Positions 1-7,442 of a stretch of 64,000 nt of DNA are shown piece after piece. The DNA comes from an uncultured Collinsella sp. (GTDB lineage: Bacteria > Actinomycetota > Coriobacteriia > Coriobacteriales > Coriobacteriaceae): positions 1 to 64,000 of the forward strand of contig CABUQI010000001.1 in NCBI GenBank assembly GCA_902493545.1, read 5' to 3'. The translations under genes and the position numbers were made by a program. Position 1 is the stretch's first letter. Each line of letters opens with the position of its first letter. Below the pieces are notes generated by a model. It was not told the origin of the DNA. It searched no databases and worked only from the letters and a program-made list of their open reading frames with translations.

Positions 1-1363
1 CGTTGGTTCCGAATGCCTTGAGGCCCGCATCGGCCGAGGCGATGATGGCAGCGATGCCGTCCTCCATGAGTCCCTGCAACGCCGCGCCGATCACGCCAAA
101 CGTCAGCCAAAAAACGAGACCCATGATCACCAGGAACGCCGGAATGGCCGTGTAGCGGCCCGTCAGGATGCGGTCGATCTTGACGGAGCGCACGTGCTCG
201 CGGCTCTCATGCGGCTTAACGACGCAACGCCCACACACGTCGCCGATAAAGCTAAAGCGCATATCGGCCAGCGCAGATAGGCGGTCGGTGCCGGCCTCGC
301 CCTCCATCTGGGTAATGATGTGCTCGATAGCGTCGAGCTCATTGCGATCCAGGTGAAGCGCCTCGGTTACCAGCTCATCGCCCTCGACCAGCTTGGTCGC
401 CGCAAAGCGCACCGGAATGTGCGCCGTCACGGCATGGTCCTCGATCAGGTTAGCAATACCGTGGATGCAGCGATGCAGCGCACCGCCGTCCGGGCCGTCG
501 GGCGCACAAAAGTCCAGGCGACCAGGGCGCTCGCGGAACCGTGCCACGTGCAGGGCGTGATCCACCAACTCGCCGATGCCCTCGTTGCGGGCAGCGCTAA
601 TGGGGACAACAGGCACGCCCAACAGGCTCTCGAGCAGATTGACGTCTACGGCGCCGCCGTTGGCCGTCACCTCGTCCATCATGTTGAGCGCGATGACCAT
701 GGGGCGGTCAAGCTCCATAAGCTGCAACGTCAGGTACAGATTGCGCTCGATGTTGGTTGCGTCGATGATATCGATGATGGCGTCCGGGCGCTCGTCGAGG
801 ATGAACTGACGGCTCACGACCTCTTCACCTGTGTACGGCGACAGCGAATAAATACCAGGCAGGTCGGTAACGTTCGCCTCGGGGTGGTTGCGGATGGTGC
901 CATCTTTGCGGTCGACCGTCACGCCGGGAAAGTTACCGACGTGCTGGTTGGAGCCCGTCAGCTGGTTGAATAACGTGGTCTTGCCGCAGTTTTGGTTGCC
1001 GGCGAGGGCAAAGTGCAGCGGCGCGCCCTCGGGCACGGCCGTCTTTGCCGCACGGGGCGAATACGTCCCCTCGCCCAGGGCCGGATGCTCCGTCGTGCCG
1101 ATTGCGGCGTTAGCGCGCGGACCCGTATCGGTGTCGTGAATACCCACGAGCTCGATGCGAGCGGCATCGTCCTTGCGCAGTGTCAACTCGTAGCCACGCA
1201 GGCGGATCTCGAGCGGATCGCCCATGGGGGCGTACTTCATCATGGTGACTTCGGTGCCCGGCGTTAGACCCATGTCCAAAATATGCTGTCGGAGTGCCTG
1301 ATCGTCCGATGCCACCGATGCGACAACGGCGTCCTTTCCAATCTCGAGTGTATCGAGCTTCAC
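1..1363 (-). CDS. feoB: Ferrous iron transporter, FeoA-FeoB fusion (3' end outside window)
   Basis: GTP-driven ferrous iron uptake across the cytoplasmic membrane. The first 454 residues are in the window and the rest runs off the left edge. Residues 1-75 form a FeoA-like SH3 domain; a linker leads to the FeoB G domain with G1 GNQNCGKTT (about 122-130), NFPGVTVD, G3 DLPGIYSLSPYT and G4 NMMDE. The part nearest the window edge shows the start of the membrane domain (DRILTGRYTAIPAFLVIMGL). FeoA and FeoB are separate proteins in E. coli; here they are one chain. Start chosen: GTG at 1363 behind a GGGGAGG ribosome site. Two tandem palindromes upstream (1406-1438) suggest control by a metal-sensing repressor. 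Family assignment is near certain; the C-terminus is not visible. Confidence 0.95.
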   Translation of the reverse strand, partial: MKLDTLEIGKDAVVASVASDDQALRQHILDMGLTPGTEVTMMKYAPMGDPLEIRLRGYELTLRKDDAARIELVGIHDTDTGPRANAAIGTTEHPALGEGTYSPRAAKTAVPEGAPLHFALAGNQNCGKTTLFNQLTGSNQHVGNFPGVTVDRKDGTIRNHPEANVTDLPGIYSLSPYTGEEVVSRQFILDERPDAIIDIIDATNIERNLYLTLQLMELDRPMVIALNMMDEVTANGGAVDVNLLESLLGVPVVPISAARNEGIGELVDHALHVARFRERPGRLDFCAPDGPDGGALHRCIHGIANLIEDHAVTAHIPVRFAATKLVEGDELVTEALHLDRNELDAIEHIITQMEGEAGTDRLSALADMRFSFIGDVCGRCVVKPHESREHVRSVKIDRILTGRYTAIPAFLVIMGLVFWLTFGVIGAALQGLMEDGIAAIIASADAGLKAFGTN

Positions 1364-1405
1364 GTCCGTGTTCCTCCCCCGGCGCCCACAGGGCGTTGTA
1401 TTTAT

Positions 1406-1438
1406 GTTCACCATGGCTAACCGTTTGCCATGGCTAAC
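1406..1438 (-). promoter_or_regulatory. Two tandem palindromic operator-like sites upstream of feoB
   Basis: Two near-perfect 16-bp palindromes, GTTCACCATGGCTAAC (1406-1421) and GTTTGCCATGGCTAAC (1423-1438), lie 17 bp apart start to start, 43 bp upstream of the feoB start. The shared core is GCCATGGCTAAC. Tandem palindromes upstream of feo suggest a DtxR/MntR-like or Fur-like repressor; which one is not visible here. Confidence 0.5.
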
Positions 1439-2000
1439 CAATTGTAACCATGCATGATAGCGCGAACACACAACGACGTTCAATCGACAGATCGCTGCGA
1501 TGGGAATTCTGGGCCATTGCTTCCCAGACGGGCCTGCTGCGGAAACCGCATCCCACTCTGGAACACCTAAACGGGATGAGCTTTCCGGTTGAGGCATCTA
1601 GCGGAAACTGCAGCCCGGAATCGGCGCTCAGACTGGGATGCAATTTCCCAATGGGGCCCTCGGGGAAACTGCGGCCCGGAATCTGCTCTCGAAACGGGAC
1701 GCGGTTTCCCCGAGGACCGAAACAGCCGCCCGCCCCTCGACAAAATGATCCGTTCCCTCCGTCGCATGCGGAACATCCAAGGAGTGTCCCAGGGTGCCGG
1801 CACAATAGGAACGTCCCCAGCTGCCGGCAGCATTTCGCCGCAACAGCAAAAGCCCGCGCTGGCAACAAATGTCACCTGAGCGGGCTTGGTGGGCGCTCAC
1901 AAAGGCACGTTACAGAGGCCCACGTCAGTTATGGATTACCGAACGGCACCGGCACGCGATGCCTCCGTCGGCTTACCAAGCGATGAAGCTTGCCGCAGTC
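1439..2000. other. Gene-free stretch holding a palindromic repeat array
   Basis: About 560 bp between feoB (leftward) and the 3' end of the antiporter gene. Apart from the repeat array at 1541-1709 there is no gene with a credible ribosome site or recognisable product. Overlapping short open frames on both strands read through the repeats and are judged spurious. Confidence 0.6.
1541..1709. repeat. Array 1 of three 46-bp imperfect palindromes, 61-62 bp period
   Basis: Units at 1541-1586, 1603-1648 and 1664-1709. Each begins GGAAACYGCRKCCC and ends with the approximate reverse complement (GGGATGCAATTTCC in unit 2, GGGACGCGGTTTCC in unit 3), with about 16 bp of loop. Units are separated by about 16 bp; the second separator has the form AATGGGGCCCTCGG, like one in array 2. 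The same design recurs at 5273-5441. The left-most unit is the most degenerate. Confidence 0.85.
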
Positions 2001-3464
2001 TTAGACTATCGGCGCAATGCCGGCAAAGTGCAGATACAGCGAAATGATTGCCACGACAATGACCACCGCTGCGATCAGCTTGTCGTGCAGATGCGGAAGC
2101 ACCGGTTTACCGCGGCCTCGCTCGCCCAGCATATAAACGGGAATGGCCGGAGCAAAAAGAATCGTCGTGATCATAACGCCCTGAAGACCCGTCGACCACA
2201 CCAGGAACAATGTGTAGATGAAGCCGAGCGTACCGAAGAAGCGGGCTTTGCCGACGCTGGGCGCATGCGGCCCGTCCAGATGCTCGTTCTTCCAGCCAAT
2301 CACCATGTAATAGGCAGCCGAGCAGACATACGGAACCAGAATCGTGTTGACTGCGCAGCTATAGAAGAACTGGTAGGTGCTCGCCGCCACATACGACACG
2401 ATCAAGAAGAGCTGCGTGATGCCGGAGCTCACGAGAACCGTTACCACCGGGGCGTCGTGCTTGTTCGTCTTGGCAAACGCCAGAGGGAAGGATCCCTGGC
2501 GCGCCGCCTCGAACGGCGTCTCGGACGCAATGATGACATAGCCCAGCAGCGCGCCGACCAACGAAAGGATAACGCCAAGGTTTACGATGGCAGCACCAAC
2601 CGGACCGATTGCGCACTCGAGAATTCCCGCCATGGAGGGCGTTGCAAGCTGTGCCATCTCCTCGCGCGGCATAATGCCGAGCGACAGCATCGAGATGATC
2701 AGATACAGCGTGAATACAGCCGCAAATCCGAGCGCCGTCGAGCGGCCGACGTCACGCACGTACTTTGCACGGCCCGAGATAACGACAGCGCCCTCGATGC
2801 CCGTGAAGACCCAGACAAGGGCGATCATGGTCGAGACAACCTGCTCGCCAAAGCCAGGACCAGCCGGCTCTCCCCAGAAGTTGTCCATAAAGATATCGAC
2901 GTTGAACTTACCCAGGAGCACGATACTCAGCACAAAGAGCCCCAGCGGCACCAGCTTCGCCAACGTGACGATCGTGTTAATGCCCGCAGCCTCCTTAACG
3001 CCACGAAGCACAAGGGCGGTAAGGAACCACAAAAACACGCTGGCGCAGACGATAGAAAGCAGGTTGTTACCCGCGCCAAACGCAGGGAAGAAATAGCCCA
3101 GCGCGCTAAACAGCAAGAGCGCAAAGCTCACGTTGGAAAGACATGCGCTGATCCAGTAGCCCCAAGCGGAGTTGAATCCAATGTAATCGCCAAAACCGGC
3201 CGCAGCGTATGCATAGATGCCGCCGGTCAGGTCGGGACGGGCCTGAGACAAACCGTTGAACACCATCATCAGCGCAAAGACGCCAATAAAGCAAATTCCC
3301 CACGAGACGATAACCGCACCGGTATTTGCCCCACCTGCTGCCATATCGCCGGCAAGCGAAAAGATGCCGCCACAAATACTGGCGGTAATGACCATCATGG
3401 TCAGACGAAAGAGATCGAGGCCATTAGGGTCGATAATCTCTTCATTTTGAGCTTTAGAGGCCAT
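2001..3464 (-). CDS. APC-family basic amino-acid antiporter (ArcD-like)
   Basis: A 487-residue integral membrane protein of the amino acid-polyamine-organocation family with about 12 predicted membrane helices. The run GGIYAYAAAGFGDYIGFNSA, followed by WGYWISA and LLFSALGYFFPAFG, matches the signature segment of arginine/ornithine antiporters such as Pseudomonas ArcD. It lies downstream of and in the same orientation as ddaH, 109 bp away, so it may import arginine or methylated arginine and export citrulline or ornithine. That substrate pairing is inferred from context. Start ATG at 3464 follows AAGGGGG. Substrate specificity within the family cannot be read from sequence alone. Confidence 0.8.
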   Translation of the reverse strand: MASKAQNEEIIDPNGLDLFRLTMMVITASICGGIFSLAGDMAAGGANTGAVIVSWGICFIGVFALMMVFNGLSQARPDLTGGIYAYAAAGFGDYIGFNSAWGYWISACLSNVSFALLLFSALGYFFPAFGAGNNLLSIVCASVFLWFLTALVLRGVKEAAGINTIVTLAKLVPLGLFVLSIVLLGKFNVDIFMDNFWGEPAGPGFGEQVVSTMIALVWVFTGIEGAVVISGRAKYVRDVGRSTALGFAAVFTLYLIISMLSLGIMPREEMAQLATPSMAGILECAIGPVGAAIVNLGVILSLVGALLGYVIIASETPFEAARQGSFPLAFAKTNKHDAPVVTVLVSSGITQLFLIVSYVAASTYQFFYSCAVNTILVPYVCSAAYYMVIGWKNEHLDGPHAPSVGKARFFGTLGFIYTLFLVWSTGLQGVMITTILFAPAIPVYMLGERGRGKPVLPHLHDKLIAAVVIVVAIISLYLHFAGIAPIV

Positions 3465-3501
3465 TGTATGTGCACCCCCTTCATCATGTGATCGAACGAA
3501 A

Positions 3502-3538
3502 GATGGCCCGGACGTCCCGAATCGGGTGCCGGGCCATC
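3502..3538. other. Inverted repeat between ddaH and the antiporter gene
   Basis: A perfect 10-bp inverted repeat, GATGGCCCGG (3502-3511) with CCGGGCCATC (3529-3538), encloses a smaller CCCGA/TCGGG hairpin. It has no strong U tract on the leftward transcript, so it may be a processing or stability hairpin that sets the ratio of the two gene products rather than a full terminator. Confidence 0.5.
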
Positions 3539-3573
3539 GGTCAAGCGATCATCAGACTGTTACAGCTACCGCG

Positions 3574-4350
3574 TTAGAAGCGCAGCGACAGGCAAGAAAG
3601 GCCGCCGTCGACCTTGCGATACTCGGAGGTGTCAACGACGAGTGTCTTGTAGCCCAGATCCTGCACGGCCTTGAGCACAGTCGGATAGCCCTCGGCAACG
3701 ATGACCGTACCGTTGACCCAGATGCAGTTGGCGCCGTACGCCTCGTCCTCGGGCACGACGATCTTGTTGTACTGGGCAAAGTCGGGCTTATCGATGAACT
3801 CACCAGAGACGAGCATGTTGTTGTCCTCGATGTAGTTGACGCCCGTCTTGAGGTGCAGGACCTCCTCCAGCGGAACCTCAGAACCCTCGAGGCCCCAGCC
3901 CTCGAGAATCTCACAGAACTGGCGGATGCCCTCTTCGTTGGTACGAGCGGAGCGACCGACGTAGAAATGGTCACCGACCATCATGACGTCGCCGCCGTCG
4001 AGCGTGCCCGGAGAAACAATGTGCTTGACATGCTCGTCGTCAAAGAAGCGACGGACGGCCGGCTCGATCTCGTCCTTCTCGCCGTTGCGGCTATCGGCAC
4101 CGGGGTTGGTAATGATGGCGCCGCAGCGAGTGATGACGGCCGGATCTTCGACGAAGCAGCTGTCGGGATACTGCTCGAGTGCCGGCAGCACCGACACGTC
4201 AACGCCGCACTGCTCGAGCGCATGCTCGTAATCGTAGTGCTCCTCGATGGCGCGCTCGTAGATGGGCTGGCCAAGCTCGGGGGCACTCGTGATGCCATTG
4301 CTCAGGGACTTGCCGGGGCGGCGGATGATGACGTGGCTGAACTTGGTCAT
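3574..4350 (-). CDS. ddaH: Dimethylarginine dimethylaminohydrolase (DDAH)
   Basis: Predicted to hydrolyse N-omega-methylated arginines to citrulline and methylamine or dimethylamine. The 258 residues align over the full length with Pseudomonas DDAH from memory: FVEDPAVITRCGAIITNPGA, GTLDGGDVMMVGDHFYVGRS, VLHLKTGVNYIEDNNML, AYGANCIWVN and the C-terminal DGGLSCLSLRF. The catalytic His is H166 and the nucleophile C253. The acidic residue is Asp in LDGGD, as in mammalian DDAH, where Pseudomonas has Glu. Length and the C-terminal Cys motif separate it from the longer (about 400-residue) arginine deiminases. Start ATG at 4350 follows AAGGAGG. The divergent GntR gene and operator-like palindrome suggest induction by substrate. 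Confidence 0.92.
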   Translation of the reverse strand: MTKFSHVIIRRPGKSLSNGITSAPELGQPIYERAIEEHYDYEHALEQCGVDVSVLPALEQYPDSCFVEDPAVITRCGAIITNPGADSRNGEKDEIEPAVRRFFDDEHVKHIVSPGTLDGGDVMMVGDHFYVGRSARTNEEGIRQFCEILEGWGLEGSEVPLEEVLHLKTGVNYIEDNNMLVSGEFIDKPDFAQYNKIVVPEDEAYGANCIWVNGTVIVAEGYPTVLKAVQDLGYKTLVVDTSEYRKVDGGLSCLSLRF

Positions 4351-4447
4351 GATGATCCTCCTTGGATCTCTTAGCAGAGAGCGGGACTTCTTCGCGCCCG
4401 CCTTCCTTTCGATGGCTTTATCTTAGGGCGGTTTTCCTGTTTTGTAT

Positions 4448-4459
4448 ATTGTATACAAT
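4448..4459. promoter_or_regulatory. Perfect 12-bp palindrome in the ddaH/gntR divergent promoter region
   Basis: ATTGTATACAAT, a perfect palindrome, lies between the divergent ddaH and GntR genes. Such TTGTATACAA-type palindromes are typical operators of FCD-class GntR regulators. It overlaps TATACA/TACAAT promoter-like sequence on the ddaH strand, so binding would be expected to repress ddaH. A TATAAT -10-like element for the regulator gene lies at 4535-4540. Confidence 0.6.
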
Positions 4460-4605
4460 CCTGAACGGTAGGTTTTCTTCGGTAAGCGTATTCTTACGTA
4501 TCGGCGCAAAGTAGCATGATTTAGCTGGTCGTTCTATAATTCAACTGAGCTATTCAAGTGAAACGTATTTGCTTTTAGAAATATACCGTTAAGGAACATA
4601 GGCTC

Positions 4606-5256
4606 ATGGAAACGCTCAGAAGGCCCCTGAAAGACCACGTATACGACTACATTTCGAGCCGTATTGACGCCGGCGAGCTTTCGGCCGGCGACCGGCTGAG
4701 CGAGCAAGCGATCTGCGACGCCATGGGCGTGTCGCGCACGCCGGTCCGCGAAGCGCTCATCCAGCTCGCAAGCGACGGTTATCTGGACAATCTCCCCCGC
4801 CGCGGATTCCGCGTCCGTGGGTTCGATCAGCAAAACGCCGTTGAAGTCTTTGAGATTATGGGGCCGCTCGACGGGCAGGCCGCATACCTCGCCTGTCCGA
4901 ACCTAACCGACGATGACATTACGCAGCTTAAATTTCTCGTCGGCTCCATGGACCTCGCGATCCAAGGCGGTCTCATCCGAAAGTACGACGACATTCAGCG
5001 AGACTTTCATCTAACGTACTTCAACCGCTGCGGCAACGACCGTCTGCGCGATATGATCTCGCAGCTCGAACGCTGCTTTATCAAGCGCGATTACGAAACT
5101 GTCGACCAGGAAACGGCGTGTAAACTGCTCAATAAAGCCAACAACGAACATGCTCATATTCTTGAGTTGTTCGAAGCACGAGATGCGACGGGCGTGCGCG
5201 ACTACGTTCGCGATGTCCATTGGAACACAGAAAACGCCCAGTTCACCGTCTGGTAG
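4606..5256 (+). CDS. GntR-family (FCD class) transcriptional regulator
   Basis: A 216-residue protein with an N-terminal winged helix (residues about 10-75, with RLSEQAICDAMGVSRTPVRE and GYLDNLPRRGFRV) and an all-helical C-terminal FCD effector domain. FCD domains often bind metal and small carboxylates or amino acids. The gene is divergent from ddaH, and the 255-bp gap holds a perfect TTGTATACAA-type palindrome, so it probably regulates ddaH and the antiporter in response to an arginine derivative. This target is inferred. Start ATG at 4606 has AAGGA about 12 bp upstream. A palindrome array begins 17 bp after the stop codon. Confidence 0.85.
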   Translation: METLRRPLKDHVYDYISSRIDAGELSAGDRLSEQAICDAMGVSRTPVREALIQLASDGYLDNLPRRGFRVRGFDQQNAVEVFEIMGPLDGQAAYLACPNLTDDDITQLKFLVGSMDLAIQGGLIRKYDDIQRDFHLTYFNRCGNDRLRDMISQLERCFIKRDYETVDQETACKLLNKANNEHAHILELFEARDATGVRDYVRDVHWNTENAQFTVW

Positions 5257-5272
5257 GAAACGATACCCTTGC

Positions 5273-5441
5273 GGAAAGCGTGTCCCGTTATTCCCGCTCG
5301 AAACGGGTCGCAGTTTCCCAACGGGGCCCCTCGAGGAAACTGCGACCCAGAATTTGAGCTCGAAACGGGATGTGGTTTCCAAATCGAGGCCCTATGGGAA
5401 ACCGTGTCCCACCTTGAAGGGGGAACTGGGATGCAGTTTCC
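5273..5441. repeat. Array 2 of three 45-46 bp imperfect palindromes, 62-bp period
   Basis: Units at 5273-5318, 5335-5380 and 5397-5441, with the same design as array 1: GGAAAC-type left end, CCC, a loop containing GCTCGAAA, then GGG and GTTTCC at the right end. The spacing is 62 bp. The separators include CAACGGGGCCCCTCGA and AAATCGAGGCCCTATG. A left half-unit (GGAAACGATACCC) precedes the array at 5256. It lies between two convergent genes. Confidence 0.85.
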
Positions 5442-5460
5442 AGACGGGACATCAAAAACG

Positions 5461-5529
5461 AAGTTGCGGTGGAATAGTTCCTGGATGGGCTGGTTGATGC
5501 CCCAGATAGGAACTATTTCACCGCAAGTT
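5461..5529. repeat. Long hairpin repeat, family AGTTGCGGTG (copy 1)
   Basis: Arms of 22 bp (5461-5482 and 5508-5529) match at 20 positions; the outer part AGTTGCGGTGGAATA and the inner AGTTCCT pair across a 25-nt loop. A second copy with the same outer arms and a different loop is at 43636-43702. It lies between convergent genes, where it could end transcription both ways, but there is no U tract on either side. Confidence 0.75.
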
Positions 5530-5555
5530 ATTGAAGGGCTTGGATGCCGGGACTC

Positions 5556-6455
5556 TTACAGATGGCGCTCGAGGAAGCGGAAGGCCAGGCGGATCCAGGG
5601 ACGGACGGAAACCTGCTTGTCCTCGTTGTCGACCGCGGTGTTGGCGTTGCCGAGCGAAAGGCCGTGACCACCCTGGTCGAAGACGTGCATCTCGCATGCA
5701 ACGCCCTCCTCGGCCATGCGCTGCGCAAACGGGTAGACCTGCGCGATCGGCGCCGTCTTGTCGTCGGACACGCCCCACACAAAGGTCGGTGGCATCTGGC
5801 GCGAAACATGCGTGGTGGGGCAGATGTCGGCCAGATGCTCGTCAGTTGCCTCGCCGCCCGTCACCATCGACAGGTAGTCGTTGAGCAAATCGCGTCCCGT
5901 CTTGCCGCCCGTCTTGGGCACGCGCAAGTCAATGCGCGGATCGCGCGTCTGCATGTCGCGCACATAGGCAAAGTCGAGCAATGGATAGCCCAGCACCACG
6001 GCATCGGGACGAATGTCGTCCGGACGCGCCCCGGCAAGTGCCGCGAAGGGGCCGGTCTTCCACTGTGTTGCCAGCGAAGCGCAAATCATGCCGCCAGCAG
6101 AAAAGCCCACGACGCACACGCGCTTGGGATCGACATGCCACTCGTCAGCGTTGGCGCGCACCGTGGCGACCATCTTGGCAAGATCTGCCTGGGGGTGCGG
6201 AAAGCTCACGTCACCCGTAGAACTCGTGACATAGTTGAGCACAAAGGCCTGGTAGCCGTGATCCAAAAACGCAAACGCCACGGGATCCTGCTCATGCGGA
6301 GCGATATGCGTAAACGCACCTCCGCCGCAGATAATCACGGCAGGGCGGCGGCCATTCGGTTTATCGGGCAGCGGCTCGGCACCCAAATACGTAAAGGTCG
6401 CCGGATATTCCTCGGTCGGCTCCTCGCCCCACAGCGCATGGTTCTCGACAATCAT
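5556..6455 (-). CDS. Alpha/beta hydrolase, acetyl-esterase-like
   Basis: A 299-residue alpha/beta hydrolase of the BD-FAE/esterase type that removes acyl groups from sugars or small esters. The oxyanion segment is PAVIICGGGAFTH (residues about 38-50), the nucleophile S119 lies in GFSAGG, and the catalytic His is in GGHGLSLG near residue 265. There is no signal peptide, so it is cytoplasmic and probably acts on imported acetylated substrates. Start chosen at ATG 6455 behind GGGAG; the open frame extends 67 codons upstream without a supporting ribosome site or conserved sequence. It is divergent from the PTS EIIA gene. The substrate is unknown. Confidence 0.82.
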   Translation of the reverse strand: MIVENHALWGEEPTEEYPATFTYLGAEPLPDKPNGRRPAVIICGGGAFTHIAPHEQDPVAFAFLDHGYQAFVLNYVTSSTGDVSFPHPQADLAKMVATVRANADEWHVDPKRVCVVGFSAGGMICASLATQWKTGPFAALAGARPDDIRPDAVVLGYPLLDFAYVRDMQTRDPRIDLRVPKTGGKTGRDLLNDYLSMVTGGEATDEHLADICPTTHVSRQMPPTFVWGVSDDKTAPIAQVYPFAQRMAEEGVACEMHVFDQGGHGLSLGNANTAVDNEDKQVSVRPWIRLAFRFLERHL

Positions 6456-6640
6456 ATGTGCTCCCTTCGCGCAAATTAAGCGCCCTTGTTTTTTGCCTTC
6501 AAGCGTACCCCACTTGAACCCGTGGCGCAGAAACACTCCGGCAATAAGTTTCCCTTCAACTGATATATCACATAATCCCAGCTCAGAGGTATCTTTGAGC
6601 AGCGTAGAATAGGGGCTTGACCAAGCCGCGAAACACATAT

Positions 6641-6650
6641 GAAACGTTTC
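6641..6650. promoter_or_regulatory. Possible LacI-type operator between hydrolase and EIIA genes
   Basis: GAAACGTTTC, a perfect 10-bp palindrome extended as TGAAACGTTTCC, lies 48 bp before the EIIA start. AAACGTTT cores are common in LacI/GalR operators and catabolite elements. No LacI-type regulator gene is present in the window, so this is only suggestive. Confidence 0.35.
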
Positions 6651-6697
6651 CGGCAAACCAAACGCGCGATATGCGCCTATTTAAGTTGGAGGCAACT

Positions 6698-7261
6698 ATG
6701 GGTCTGCTCGATTCGCTTAAGTCCACCTTCACCTCGACCGGCGAGGCGTCCGTTCCGCCCGCAGCAAGCTTCGCTACCCGCGAAGGCGTCATCTATGCCC
6801 CCGTCAACGGCGTGCTCGTCAACCTGAACGAGGTTCCCGACGAGACGATCGCCTCGGGCATGCTTGGCCAGGGCTATGGCATCGAGCCCATTACCGGCAC
6901 CATCTATGCGCCCGCCAACGGCCGCATCGGTGCCACCACTGTCACCAACCACTCCATCGGCATGATTACCGAGGACGGCCTGCGCGTGTTCATCCATGTT
7001 GGCCTGGGCACCGTGGAAATGAACGGCAAGGGTTTTGCCCGCTTTGTCGAGATGGGCGATGTGGTCAAGGCAGGCCAGCCGCTCATCAGCTTCGACCGCG
7101 AGGCCATTAAGGCCGCTGGTCACGAGGACATCGTGACCGTCATCGTCTCCGAGCTCGATCGTCTTAAGAGCATCGACCATGTCGGCGAGTCTGGAACGCT
7201 TATCGGCGGCAACCCGCTCGTCAAGCTTGGCGACCCGCTGCTGGTTGCCAAGACCAAGTAG
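6698..7261 (+). CDS. PTS glucose-family EIIA protein
   Basis: A 187-residue free-standing EIIA of the Glc/Crr family, a soluble phosphocarrier between HPr and an EIIB domain. YAPVNGVLV (residues 33-41), the hinge [20 protein letters not shown] with H85, and [16 protein letters not shown] with the phosphorylated H100 are all present. Start ATG at 6698 follows TTGGAGG; an earlier in-frame ATG at 6617 has no ribosome site. There are no EIIB or EIIC genes beside it, so it must serve a transporter encoded elsewhere, or act as a regulator as Crr does in E. coli. A terminator follows at 7299. Confidence 0.92.
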   Translation: MGLLDSLKSTFTSTGEASVPPAASFATREGVIYAPVNGVLVNLNEVPDETIASGMLGQGYGIEPITGTIYAPANGRIGATTVTNHSIGMITEDGLRVFIHVGLGTVEMNGKGFARFVEMGDVVKAGQPLISFDREAIKAAGHEDIVTVIVSELDRLKSIDHVGESGTLIGGNPLVKLGDPLLVAKTK

Positions 7262-7298
7262 CCAGGCCCCGCGCCACACAGCCAAAAGGCACCTCGTC

Positions 7299-7333
7299 AA
7301 GCGCCCACGACCATTAGGCCGCGGGCGCTTTTC
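7299..7333 (+). terminator. Terminator after EIIA gene
   Basis: AAGCGCCC (7299-7306) pairs with GGGCGCTT (7323-7330), followed by TTTCG. It is a GC-rich stem with a 16-nt loop in the correct place to end the EIIA transcript. Confidence 0.7.
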
Positions 7334-7442
7334 GTTTGAAAAACCATCCCGCCAATGCCTTATCTGTATAGCCCAAATGAGCCGAGCTGCTAAAATATCG
7401 AACTGTATGGATAACTATCATTCAACCGTTATGGGAGGATAC

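Noticed and set aside
1541..1709. CRISPR array (also 5273-5441 and 23893-24109)
   Set aside because: Only three units each, the units are divergent palindromes, the separators are short and in part similar to each other, and no cas genes are present.
1869..3491. 540-codon open frame on the plus strand
   Set aside because: It is the antisense reading of the antiporter gene; it has low-complexity Arg/His/Asp content and no family resemblance.
3574..4350. Arginine deiminase as the identity of the 258-residue hydrolase
   Set aside because: Arginine deiminases are about 400 residues; length and the motifs LHLKTG, NNMLVSGEF and DGGLSCLSLRF fit DDAH throughout.
7262..7442. T-box leader upstream of asnS
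   Set aside because: The gap holds a terminator for the preceding gene and only about 110 bp before the start; no T-box core sequence or specifier arm could be seen.
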